Part shown: one piece after another, positions 11,101-17,182 of the stretch
How positions within the stretch are numbered: position 1 is the first letter of the stretch
How the letters are laid out: every line of letters starts with the position of its first letter
Origin: Mycobacterium sp. 1081908.1
Lineage (GTDB): Bacteria > Actinomycetota > Actinomycetes > Mycobacteriales > Mycobacteriaceae
Length of the DNA stretch: 64,000 nt
Assembly: GCF_001673535.1 (NCBI RefSeq)
Contig: NZ_LZLY01000155.1
Coordinates: forward strand, 30,960-94,959
Direction: 5' to 3'
Program-made: the position numbers and the translations under genes
Notes under the pieces: generated by a model
Databases searched by the model: none
Told to the model about the DNA's origin: nothing
The model's input: the letters and a program-made list of their open reading frames with translations, nothing else

Positions 11101-14100
11101 GGGCTGCGGCGTGGTCGACGAGCTGAACCTGGCGGCGCCGCTGGTGTTGCCGGCCGGTGGATCGGTCGCGGTTCAGGTAGTCGTTGGGGGCGCGGACGAT
11201 TCGGGCGCCCGCGCGGTGTCGGTGTTCTCCCGCGCCGAATCCGGGTCCGGCTGGTCGTTGCACGCCGAGGGCGTGCTGCGCGCGGGGTCCGTGCAGCCGG
11301 ACGCGGACCTGTCGGCGTGGCCGCCGCTGGGTGCGGCATCGGTGGATATCGGCGACGGGTACGAGCGGCTCGCCGATCGTGGGTACGGGTACGGGCCGGC
11401 GTTCCGCGGGCTGACGTCGATGTGGCGCCGCGGTGACGAAGTGTTCGCCGAAGTCGCGCTGCCCGAGGACGCGGGAGTGTCGGCGGCCGGATTCGGTGTC
11501 CACCCCGCGGTTCTCGACGCGGCGTTGCACGCGGTGATCCTGGCATCGGATGACGGCGAGCTCGCCGAAGGTTCGATGCTGGTGCCGTTCTCGTGGCAGG
11601 GGGTGTCCCTGCACGCCGCGGGCGCGGCCGCGGTGCGGGCGCGGATCGTGCCGGTGGGCGAGTCTGCCGTATCCATCGAATTGGCCGACGGCCTGGGGCT
11701 GCCGGTGCTCTCGGTGGCGTCGATGGTGGCCAGGCCGGTCACCGATCAGCAGCTGCTGGCGGCGGTGTCCAGTTCGGGGCCGGACCGGCTCTTCGAGGTC
11801 GTCTGGTCCGCTCAGCCGTTGTCCGCGGTGCAGCCGGTGTCGGTGTCGGCTTGGGGTGCAACGGAATCCGAGGCGTCGGCGGTGCTGTTCGAATCGGCAC
11901 CCGTGGCCGGGGACGTCGTGACGGAGGTGTACGCGGCCACGCGCGCGGTGCTGCCGGTGCTGCAGTCGTGGCTGGCGCGCGACGGGGCGGGAACGCTGGT
12001 GGTGTCGACCCAGGGCGCCATGGCGCTGCCGGGGGAGGACGTCACCGATCTGGCGGGCGCGGCGGTGTGGGGCCTGGTGCGGTCGGCGCAGACGGAGCAT
12101 CCCGGCCGGATTGTGCTCGTGGACACCGACGTTGCGCTGGACGAGGACGCGATAGCGGCGGCTTTGGCGCCGGCCGAGCCGCAGGTGTTGTTGCGCAATG
12201 GGACGGTCCACACCGCGCGGGTGCGCGGCAGCCGCGCCGTCGGTGGCCTCTTGGTGCCGCCCGACGACGGACCGTGGCGGCTGGGCATGAGCAGCTACGG
12301 CACGATCGAGAACCTGCGCCTGGAGCGGATCCCCGACGCCGACGCGCCGCTGGGCCCCGGTCAGGTGCGGGTCGCCGTGTCAGCGCTCGCCGCCAACTTC
12401 CGCGACGTCATGATCGCGCTGGGCCTCTACCCCGACCCCGACGCGGTCATGGGCATCGAGGCGTCCGGCGTCGTGATCGAAATCGCCGCGGGTGCGGCAC
12501 GTTTCGCGGTCGGCGACCGCGTCATGGGCCTGTTCCCGGACGGGACCGGGACGATCGCCACCACCGACCAGCGGCTGCTCGCCAGGGTGCCGGCCGGCTG
12601 GTCACACACCGCGGCCGCGACGACATCGGTGGTGTTCGCCACCGCGCGCTATGCGCTGGTCGATCTCGCGGGCGTCAGGCCCGGTCAGCGGGTGCTGGTG
12701 CACGCCGCCGCCGGCGGGGTCGGCATGGCCGCCGTGCAGCTGGCCCGCCACCTCGGCCTGGAGGTGTTCGCGACCGCCAGCCGTGGCAAGTGGGACACGC
12801 TGCGGGCCATGGGGTTTGACGACGACCACATCGGCGACTCGCGCAGCCTGGATTTCGAGGAGAAGTTCCGGGCGGTCACCGGCAGGACGGGCGTCGCTGG
12901 GATGGACATCGTGCTGGACTCGCTGTCCGGTGATTTCGTCGATGCGTCCCTGCGACTGGTTGCCCCCGGTGGGGTGTTCCTGGAGATGGGCAAGACCGAC
13001 ATCCGCGACCCCGAGATCGTCGCACGCGACCACCCGGGGGTGCGCTACCGCGCCTTCGACCTGTTCGAGGCCGGCCCGGAGCGCATCCAGCAGATGCTCG
13101 ACGAGTTGGCCGGGTTGTTCGGCGACGACGTGCTACAACCGTTGCCGGCCACCAGGTTTGACGTGCGGCGTGCGCCGGCGGCGTTGCGGTACCTGAGCCA
13201 GGCCCGCCACGTCGGCAAGGTCGTGATGACCATGCCCGACGCCTGGGTCGCGGGAACCGTCCTGATCACCGGTGCCACCGGCATGGCGGGTTCGGCGTTG
13301 GCGCGTCACGTCGTGGCCCGCCACGGCGCGCGGCACCTGGTGCTGATGAGTCGCCGCGGGCTGGACGCGCCGGGCGCGGCCGAGCTGATGACCGAACTGT
13401 CCGCGGCCGGTGCCCAGGTACAGGTGGTCGCCTGCGACGCCGCGGACCGCGAGGCCGTCGCCAAGGTGCTCGCCGATATCCCGGTGCAGCGACCGCTGTC
13501 CGGGGTGATTCACGCGGCCGGCGTGCTCGACGACGCGGTGATCTCGTCGCTGACGACGGAACGCATCGATGCGGTGTTGCGCGCCAAGGTCGACGCGGCG
13601 TGGAACCTGCACGAACTCACCCGCGAGCTCGACGTGTCGGCGTTTGTGATGTTCTCGTCGATGGCCGGGCTGGCGGGAGCGTCGGGCCAGGCCAACTACG
13701 CGGCGGCCAACTCGTTCCTGGACGGGTTGGCCGTGCACCGGCGCAACCTCGGCCTGCCGGCGATATCGCTGGCATGGGGTCTGTGGGATCAGGCCAGCGC
13801 CATGACCGGCGCGCTGGGCGCCGCCGACCGTGCCCGCTTCGGCCGGGACGGGATCGTCGCGATGTCCTCCGACGAGGCGCTGGATTTGATGGACACCGCC
13901 CTGATCGTCGACGAGCCGTTCATGTTGCCCGCCCACATCGACCTCGCGGCGCTGCGCGTCAAGTTCGACAACGGCACGCTGCCGCCCATGTTCGTCGACT
14001 TGATCAACGCCCCGAGCCGGCGTCAGGTCGACGACTCGCTGGCCGCGGCGAAGTCGAAATCGGCCCTGCTGCAACGCCTCGAAGGGCTGCCCGAAGACGA

Positions 14101-14584
14101 ACAGCAGGCGGTGGTGCTGGACCTGGTGCGCTCCAACATCGCCACGGTGCTGGGCAACTCCAGCCCCGAGTCCATCGACCCGGATCGGGCGTTCCAGGAG
14201 CTGGGCTTTGACTCGCTGACCGCCGTGGAGATGCGCAACCGGCTCAAATCCGCCACCGGGCTGGCCCTTTCACCGACACTGATCTTCGACTACCCGAACT
14301 CGGCCGCGCTGGCCGGCTACATGTACCGCGAGCTCGTCGGCACCGCGGAGCAAAACGCCCCGGCCGCCGCGCCCGGGGAGGCCGAGATCCAGCGGGTCGT
14401 CGGGTCCATTCCGGTCAAGCGGCTGCGCCAGGCGGGAGTGCTGGAACTGTTGCTCGCATTGGCGAACGAGGCCGACGCCGGCGGGCAGGCGGCCCCCGCG
14501 GCGACGACCGAGAAGGACATCGCCGACATGGATCTCGACGCGCTCGTCAACGCGGCGTTGCGGGACGATGAGGACGACGAGTAG
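2105..14584 (+). CDS. pks12: Pks12, bimodular mycoketide polyketide synthase
   Basis: This giant type I synthase (4159 residues) makes the mycoketide chain of mannosyl-phosphomycoketide antigens, by modularly iterative use of two complete modules. Each module reads KS-AT-DH-ER-KR-ACP. Module 1 has KS Cys202, AT Ser647 (GHSQGE), DH His959 and Asp1125, the ER nucleotide loop near 1506, the KR nucleotide loop near 1692 and the ACP Ser2005 (LGFDSL). Module 2 has KS Cys2233, AT Ser2675 (GHSVGE), DH His2975, ER near 3530, KR near 3719 and ACP Ser4037. AT1 carries YASH (747-750), typical of methylmalonyl specificity, and AT2 carries HAFH (2772-2775), typical of malonyl. This fits a methyl branch on alternate units. 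Both KRs have the LDD motif of B-type reductases. A coiled N-terminus (1-30) and an acidic C-terminal tail look like docking segments. All catalytic residues are intact. Confidence 0.98.
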   Translation: MDQLQHATEALRKALVQVERLKRTNRALLERSSEPIAIVGMSCRFPGGVETPEDLWQMVADGRDVITDFPTDRGWDVAGLFDPDPDARHKTYARTGGFVDGVADFDAAFFGIAPSEALAMDPQHRMLLELSWEALERGGIDPGGLRGSATGVFAGLIVQGYGMLAEEIEGYRLTGMTSSVASGRVSYVLGLEGPAVSVDTACSSSLVALHMAVQSLRSGECDLALAGGATVNATPTVFVEFSRHRGLAPDGRCKAYAGAADGVGWSEGGAMLVVERLSDARRLGHPVLAVVRGSAVNQDGASNGLTAPNGPSQQRVVRAALANAGLAAADVDVVEGHGTGTTLGDPIEAQALLATYGQDRDEPLWLGSIKSNMGHTQAGAGVAGVIKMVQAMRHETLPATLHVDVPSPHVDWSAGSVSLLSEARPWPASRARRAGVSSFGISGTNAHVIVEAVPAAEPREARPAPAVVPWVISAKSAKALQLQAARLAGHLGAHPELDVADVGWSLAGRSTFEHRAVIVGGDRDRLLAGLDELAGSNLEAPMSVVRGTASAAGKTVFVFPGQGSQWLGMGVELLDTAPVFAQQIQACEEAFAEFVDWSLTDVLRGAPGAPGMDRVDVVQPVLFAVMVSLAELWKSVGVGPDAVIGHSQGEIAAAYVAGALSLRDAARVVTLRSKLLRSLAAPGGMLSIACSTERARELLAPYGNRVSIAAVNGRSAVVVSGDVAALEELVGFCADLELRTRRIDVDYASHSVEVEAIRGELAEVLTGIEPRSTRTAFFSAVTGNRLDTAGLDADYWYRNIRQTVQFDQAVRSACEHGFRTFIESSPHPALIAGIEDTANSCSAGDSPQISEAIVVPTLGRDDGGLDRFLTSAATAFVAGVSVDWRGALDGAAFVELPTYAFDRRRFWLSGEGLAADATGLGLGTSEHPLLSAVVELPSAGGVLLTGRLSPGLQGWLADHAVSGVVVFPGAGFVELAIRAGDEVGCSTVDELTLQAPLMLPAKDSGSGSVAVQVVVGAEDESGRRGVSIYSRHDAAAGWVCHAEGTLSKGAVEPTADLSVWPPVGAIAADPADGYERLAARGYGYGPAFRGLTAAWVRGDEVFAEVRLPDAAGGVNGFGVHPALLDAAMHALVMGHQIAGRTDEVVLPFAWEGVSLHAAGASAVRARIAPAGSNAVSIELADGLGLPVLSVRAMAARSVSEQQLRAAVSGAGPDRLFEVDWSPVTATAAADAERPAHQLFESLAAGQDPVTQTYERTHRALAAVQSWVIDHDSGVLVVATRGAMALPGEDVTDLAGAAVWGLARSAQTEHPGRIVLVDSDAPLDDAAIAAVLAAGEPQLLVRGGELFHPRVRGSRAVDGLLVPPADGPWRLGIGSAGTFENLRLEPVPNADAPLEPGQVRVALRAIAANFRDVMITLGMFTHDALLGGEGAGVVVEVGPGVTEFAVGDSVYGFFPDGSGTLVAGDVRLLVHKPEDWSYPEAAAISAVFTTAYMAFIHLADAKPGQRVLVHAAAGGVGMAAVQLGRHMGLEVFGTASRGKWDTLRAMGFDDDHIADSRSLEFEDKFRAVTGGRGMDIVLDSLAGEFVDASLRLVAPGGVFLEMGKTDIRDPGAVAGEYPGVRYRAFDLFEPGRPRMHQWMLELAGLFDAGVLKPLPVTTFDVRRARTALRYLSQARHVGKVVMTMPSGLGAGTVLITGGTGMAGATLARHLVAHHGVRDLALVSRRGPDAPGSAELAAELQAAGARVAVVACDAADRAALAAVIAAVPRLSGVIHAAGVLDDAMVTSLTPERVDAVLRAKVDAAWNLHELTRDLDISAFVMFSSMAGLVGSSGQGNYAAANAFLDGLAAHRRAHGLPATSLAWGLWDQASAMTGGLDAADLARLGRDGILALSSAEAMELFDTALIVHEPFLAPARIDLGALRAHALAIPPMFSDLVNTPARRRVDDSLTAAKSKSALAHRLQGLPETEQHAVLLDLVRSHIATVLGNTTAEAIDPDKAFQELGFDSLTAVEMRNRLKTATGLALSPTLIFDYPTPNGLAGYMRTELAGMPQEIKHAPVVRATDDDPIVIVGMSCRYPGGVSSPEDLWEMLTDGRDVLSEFPGDRGWDLNGLYHPDPDVPGTCYTRTGGFVDGVADFDPAFFSITPSEALAMDPQQRLFLELSWEALERAGIEPGGLRGSATGVFAGVYTQGYGIGAPPAAEGFRLTGQSSSVASGRISYALGLEGPAVSVDTACSSSLVALHMAVQSLRSGESDLALAGGVTVNATPDIFIEFSRMRGLSADGRCKAYAGAADGTGFSEGGGMLVVERLSDAQRLGHRVLAVVRGSAINQDGASNGLTAPNGPSQQRVVRAALANAGLSAAEVDAVEGHGTGTMLGDPIEAQALLATYGQDRAEPLWLGSIKSNMGHTQAAAGVAGVIKMILAMRHETLPATLHVDEPSPHVDWSLGSVSLLTEARPWKAERPLRAGVSSFGISGTNAHVIIEAPPAGSERVAESPPVPVVPWAVSAKSATALASQAARLATHLRAHDELDAADVGWSLAGRSNFEHRAVVVGADREQLLAGLDELAAGEAASVVRGTATAGGKTVFVFPGQGSQMLGMGMGLHAAYPVFTEAFDAVLGELDQHLLRPLRDVMWGRDENLLNTTEFAQPALFAVEVALFRLLESWGVRPDFVMGHSVGEISAAHVAGVLSLENAAVLVAARGRFMQALPAGGAMIAVQATEAEVPPLLTPEVGIAAINGPASVVISGPDGPVTAIADQFRADGRRVHRLAVSHAFHSPLMDPMIDEFGTVAGGLVVGKPTIPIVSNLTGQLAGDDFGSVAYWKRHVREAVRFADSVGFAHSAGGTRFLEVGPSGGLTASIEESLPDAAVTTMSALRKDRPEPATLINAVAQGFVSGMDVDWRGALGAANFVELPTYAFERRRFWLSGDGAPADAAGLGLAAGEHALLGAVVELPASGGVVLTGRLSPSAQGWLADHAVGGVVLFPGAGFVELAIRAGDEVGCGVVDELNLAAPLVLPAGGSVAVQVVVGGADDSGARAVSVFSRAESGSGWSLHAEGVLRAGSVQPDADLSAWPPLGAASVDIGDGYERLADRGYGYGPAFRGLTSMWRRGDEVFAEVALPEDAGVSAAGFGVHPAVLDAALHAVILASDDGELAEGSMLVPFSWQGVSLHAAGAAAVRARIVPVGESAVSIELADGLGLPVLSVASMVARPVTDQQLLAAVSSSGPDRLFEVVWSAQPLSAVQPVSVSAWGATESEASAVLFESAPVAGDVVTEVYAATRAVLPVLQSWLARDGAGTLVVSTQGAMALPGEDVTDLAGAAVWGLVRSAQTEHPGRIVLVDTDVALDEDAIAAALAPAEPQVLLRNGTVHTARVRGSRAVGGLLVPPDDGPWRLGMSSYGTIENLRLERIPDADAPLGPGQVRVAVSALAANFRDVMIALGLYPDPDAVMGIEASGVVIEIAAGAARFAVGDRVMGLFPDGTGTIATTDQRLLARVPAGWSHTAAATTSVVFATARYALVDLAGVRPGQRVLVHAAAGGVGMAAVQLARHLGLEVFATASRGKWDTLRAMGFDDDHIGDSRSLDFEEKFRAVTGRTGVAGMDIVLDSLSGDFVDASLRLVAPGGVFLEMGKTDIRDPEIVARDHPGVRYRAFDLFEAGPERIQQMLDELAGLFGDDVLQPLPATRFDVRRAPAALRYLSQARHVGKVVMTMPDAWVAGTVLITGATGMAGSALARHVVARHGARHLVLMSRRGLDAPGAAELMTELSAAGAQVQVVACDAADREAVAKVLADIPVQRPLSGVIHAAGVLDDAVISSLTTERIDAVLRAKVDAAWNLHELTRELDVSAFVMFSSMAGLAGASGQANYAAANSFLDGLAVHRRNLGLPAISLAWGLWDQASAMTGALGAADRARFGRDGIVAMSSDEALDLMDTALIVDEPFMLPAHIDLAALRVKFDNGTLPPMFVDLINAPSRRQVDDSLAAAKSKSALLQRLEGLPEDEQQAVVLDLVRSNIATVLGNSSPESIDPDRAFQELGFDSLTAVEMRNRLKSATGLALSPTLIFDYPNSAALAGYMYRELVGTAEQNAPAAAPGEAEIQRVVGSIPVKRLRQAGVLELLLALANEADAGGQAAPAATTEKDIADMDLDALVNAALRDDEDDE

Positions 14585-14587
14585 CCA

Positions 14588-17155
14588 GTGAGAATCGCGA
14601 TCACCGGAGCCAGCGGCGTGCTCGGACGCGGCCTGGCCGCCCGGCTGCTCAGCCAGGGCCACGATGTCGCCGGGATCGCGCGGCACCGGCCCGAAAGCTG
14701 GCCGAGCGCGGCGGATTTCGTCGAGACGGACATCCGGGCCTCGGAAGCGGTCAAGCGCGGCGTCGCCGGCGCGGACGTCGTCGCGCACTGCGCGTGGGCA
14801 CGCGGCAGCGAGCGGGTCAACATCGGGGGAACGCTCAACGTCCTCGAGGCCATGGCCGAAACCGGAACCCGGCGCATCGTTTTCGCGTCGTCGGCGCATG
14901 TCTACGGCGCGGGCGACGCCCCGAAGACCGAGCACGACGCCCGGACCCCCGTCAGCGCCGACGGCCGGCACCAGGCCCGCGTCGAGCAGCTGCTCGAGGA
15001 TTCGGGCCTGGAATGGATCGCCATCCGCTGCGCGCTGGTCCTCGGCCGCGGCGTCGACAACTGGGTGCGCCGGCTGTTGGCGTTGCCGGCGTTTCCCGGC
15101 GGGGCGGCCGATCGCCGCATGCAGGTCGTTCACCTCGATGACGCGCTTCGGCTGTTCAGCCGGGCGATCGTGGACACCGAAGTGGGCAGCGGGCCCGTCA
15201 ATCTCGCCGCGCCGGGCGAACTGACCCTGCGGCGGGTCGCCACGACGTTGGGACGCCCGATCGTGCCGTGGGGCGTGCGATCGGCCGAGCTGCGACTCGT
15301 GCAGAGCGCCCCGTTCATGGATACCGCGCGGTTGCGCGAGCAGTGGGGATTCCGGCCGGCGTGGAGCTCCGCCGAGTGCGTCGAGGACTTCGCCGTCGCG
15401 GCACGCGGCCGCGTCACGGTGGGCAAGCGGGTGGTGTCGCTGCCCTGGCGGATGACCAGCATCGGCGACCTGCCCGCCGTCGACGCGCCGAGCGAGGACG
15501 GCGTGAAACCCGATTGGGCCGGCCCGGCCGGCGATAACGGGGAGTTCGACACCCCGATCGACCCGCGCTTTCCCACCTTTCTGGCCACCAACTTGTCGGA
15601 GGCGTTGCCGGGTCCGTTCTCGCCGGCGTCGGCCTCGGTCACGGTGCGCGGGCTGCGCGCCGGCGGCGTGGCCATCGCCGAGCGGCTGCGGCCCGGCGGC
15701 GTCATCCAGCGCGAAATCGCGATGCGCACGGTCGCGGTGTTCGCCAACCGGCTCTACGGCGCCATCACCTCGGCGCACTTCATGGCCGAAACGGTGCCCT
15801 TCGCCAAGCCCGCGACGATCGTCAGCAACAGCGGATTCTTCGGCCCCAGCATGGCGTCGCTGCCGGTGTTCGGCGCGGAGCGTCCGCGCTCCGAAACCGG
15901 CCGTCTCCGAAGGCAACTGCGGACCGTTCGCAACATCGGGGTATTCGGGGTCAACCTGATCGGCCTATCCGCCGGGTCGGCCGCCGACACCGACGAGTTC
16001 GTCGCCGATGTCGATCGCCTGGAACGCCTGGCCGACGGCGACATCACCCAACTCGACGATCGCCGGCTGCTGAGCCTGATCGCGCTGGCGCGCGACGACG
16101 TGGTGCACGGCTGGGTGCTGGCCTCGGCGTCGTTCATGCTGTGCGCCGCGTTCAACGTGTTGTTGCGCGGTTTGTGCGGGCGAGACACCGCCGCCCCCGC
16201 CGGACCGGAATTGGTCAGCGCGCGATCGGTCGAGGCGATGCAGCGGCTGGTGGTCGCCGCGCGGCGCGACCCGAAAGTGACGGCGCTGCTGGCCGAACCG
16301 GGGGAGCGGCTGGGCAAGCTGGCCGTCGAGGCGCCGGAGTTTCACGCCGCGGTGCTGGCCGAGCTGGCGCTGATCGGGCATCGCGGCCCGGCCGAGCTCG
16401 AGATGCTGTCGACCAGCTACGCCGATGATCCCGAGTTGCTCGTGCGCATGGTGACCAGGGCGATGAGCGCGCCTCCCGCACCGCAGCCAGAACCGGCCCG
16501 GATTCCGCTGCGGGCCAGGCCGATTGCGCGCCTGGCGGGACACCAACTTCGCGATCGCGAGGTCCGCCGCGACAAGGTGGTGCGGGCCAACTGGATGTTG
16601 CGCAACCTGATGCGGGAGTACGGGCGCCGGTTGGTCGAAGCCGGAATCCTTCGGACCGCCGACGACGTGTTCTACCTGCTCGTCGATGAGCTGGACGCGC
16701 TCCCCGCGGATGTCGGAGGCGTGGTGGAGCGACGCCGGGCCGAACGACGCAGGTTGGCCTCCGTCGTTCCGCCGACGGTGTTCAGCGCGAGCTGGCAGCC
16801 GACCACGACGACGTCGGAGACCCTGGCCGGCGGGGACACCCTGCGCGGGGTCGGCGTCTGTGGGGGACGGGTGCGCGGCCGGGTGCGGATCGTGCGGCCC
16901 GACACCATCGACGACCTGCAGCCCGGCGAGATCCTCGTCGCGGAGGCCACCGACGTCGGCTACACCGCCGCGTTCTGCTACGCCGCCGCCGTGGTGACCG
17001 AACTCGGCGGCCCGATGTCGCACGCCGCGGTGGTGGCCCGCGAGTTCGGGTTCCCGTGCGTGGTGGACGTTGCGGGAGCTACCAAGGCTTTGCCGCCCGG
17101 CGCCCTCATCGAGGTCGACGGCAGCACGGGGGAAATTCACGTCCTCGAGCCATAG
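14588..17155 (+). CDS. NAD-dependent epimerase fused to a PEP-utilizer mobile domain (Rv2047c type)
   Basis: This 855-residue protein has two recognisable ends. Residues 1-300 form a Rossmann epimerase/dehydratase domain (ITGASGVLGRGLAARLL near the N-terminus). The C-terminal 90 residues are a phosphohistidine swivelling domain with GGPMSHAAVVAREFG, in which His812 is the expected phosphorylated residue. The middle, about 330-740, is mostly helical and alanine-rich and resembles the spacer of PEP-utilizing proteins. I see no ATP-grasp nucleotide-binding half. It starts three bases after pks12, so the two are almost certainly co-transcribed, as in M. tuberculosis. A role in mycoketide processing or its control is inferred only from that linkage. 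Confidence 0.88.
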   Translation: MRIAITGASGVLGRGLAARLLSQGHDVAGIARHRPESWPSAADFVETDIRASEAVKRGVAGADVVAHCAWARGSERVNIGGTLNVLEAMAETGTRRIVFASSAHVYGAGDAPKTEHDARTPVSADGRHQARVEQLLEDSGLEWIAIRCALVLGRGVDNWVRRLLALPAFPGGAADRRMQVVHLDDALRLFSRAIVDTEVGSGPVNLAAPGELTLRRVATTLGRPIVPWGVRSAELRLVQSAPFMDTARLREQWGFRPAWSSAECVEDFAVAARGRVTVGKRVVSLPWRMTSIGDLPAVDAPSEDGVKPDWAGPAGDNGEFDTPIDPRFPTFLATNLSEALPGPFSPASASVTVRGLRAGGVAIAERLRPGGVIQREIAMRTVAVFANRLYGAITSAHFMAETVPFAKPATIVSNSGFFGPSMASLPVFGAERPRSETGRLRRQLRTVRNIGVFGVNLIGLSAGSAADTDEFVADVDRLERLADGDITQLDDRRLLSLIALARDDVVHGWVLASASFMLCAAFNVLLRGLCGRDTAAPAGPELVSARSVEAMQRLVVAARRDPKVTALLAEPGERLGKLAVEAPEFHAAVLAELALIGHRGPAELEMLSTSYADDPELLVRMVTRAMSAPPAPQPEPARIPLRARPIARLAGHQLRDREVRRDKVVRANWMLRNLMREYGRRLVEAGILRTADDVFYLLVDELDALPADVGGVVERRRAERRRLASVVPPTVFSASWQPTTTTSETLAGGDTLRGVGVCGGRVRGRVRIVRPDTIDDLQPGEILVAEATDVGYTAAFCYAAAVVTELGGPMSHAAVVAREFGFPCVVDVAGATKALPPGALIEVDGSTGEIHVLEP

Positions 17156-17182
17156 GTTGCACACGGACGTGCGGGTGCCGTA

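Noticed and set aside
17156..17182. Terminator between the convergent Rv2047c-like and MMPL genes
   Set aside because: A short GCAC...GTGC repeat is present, but the stem is four bases and no T-run follows on either strand.
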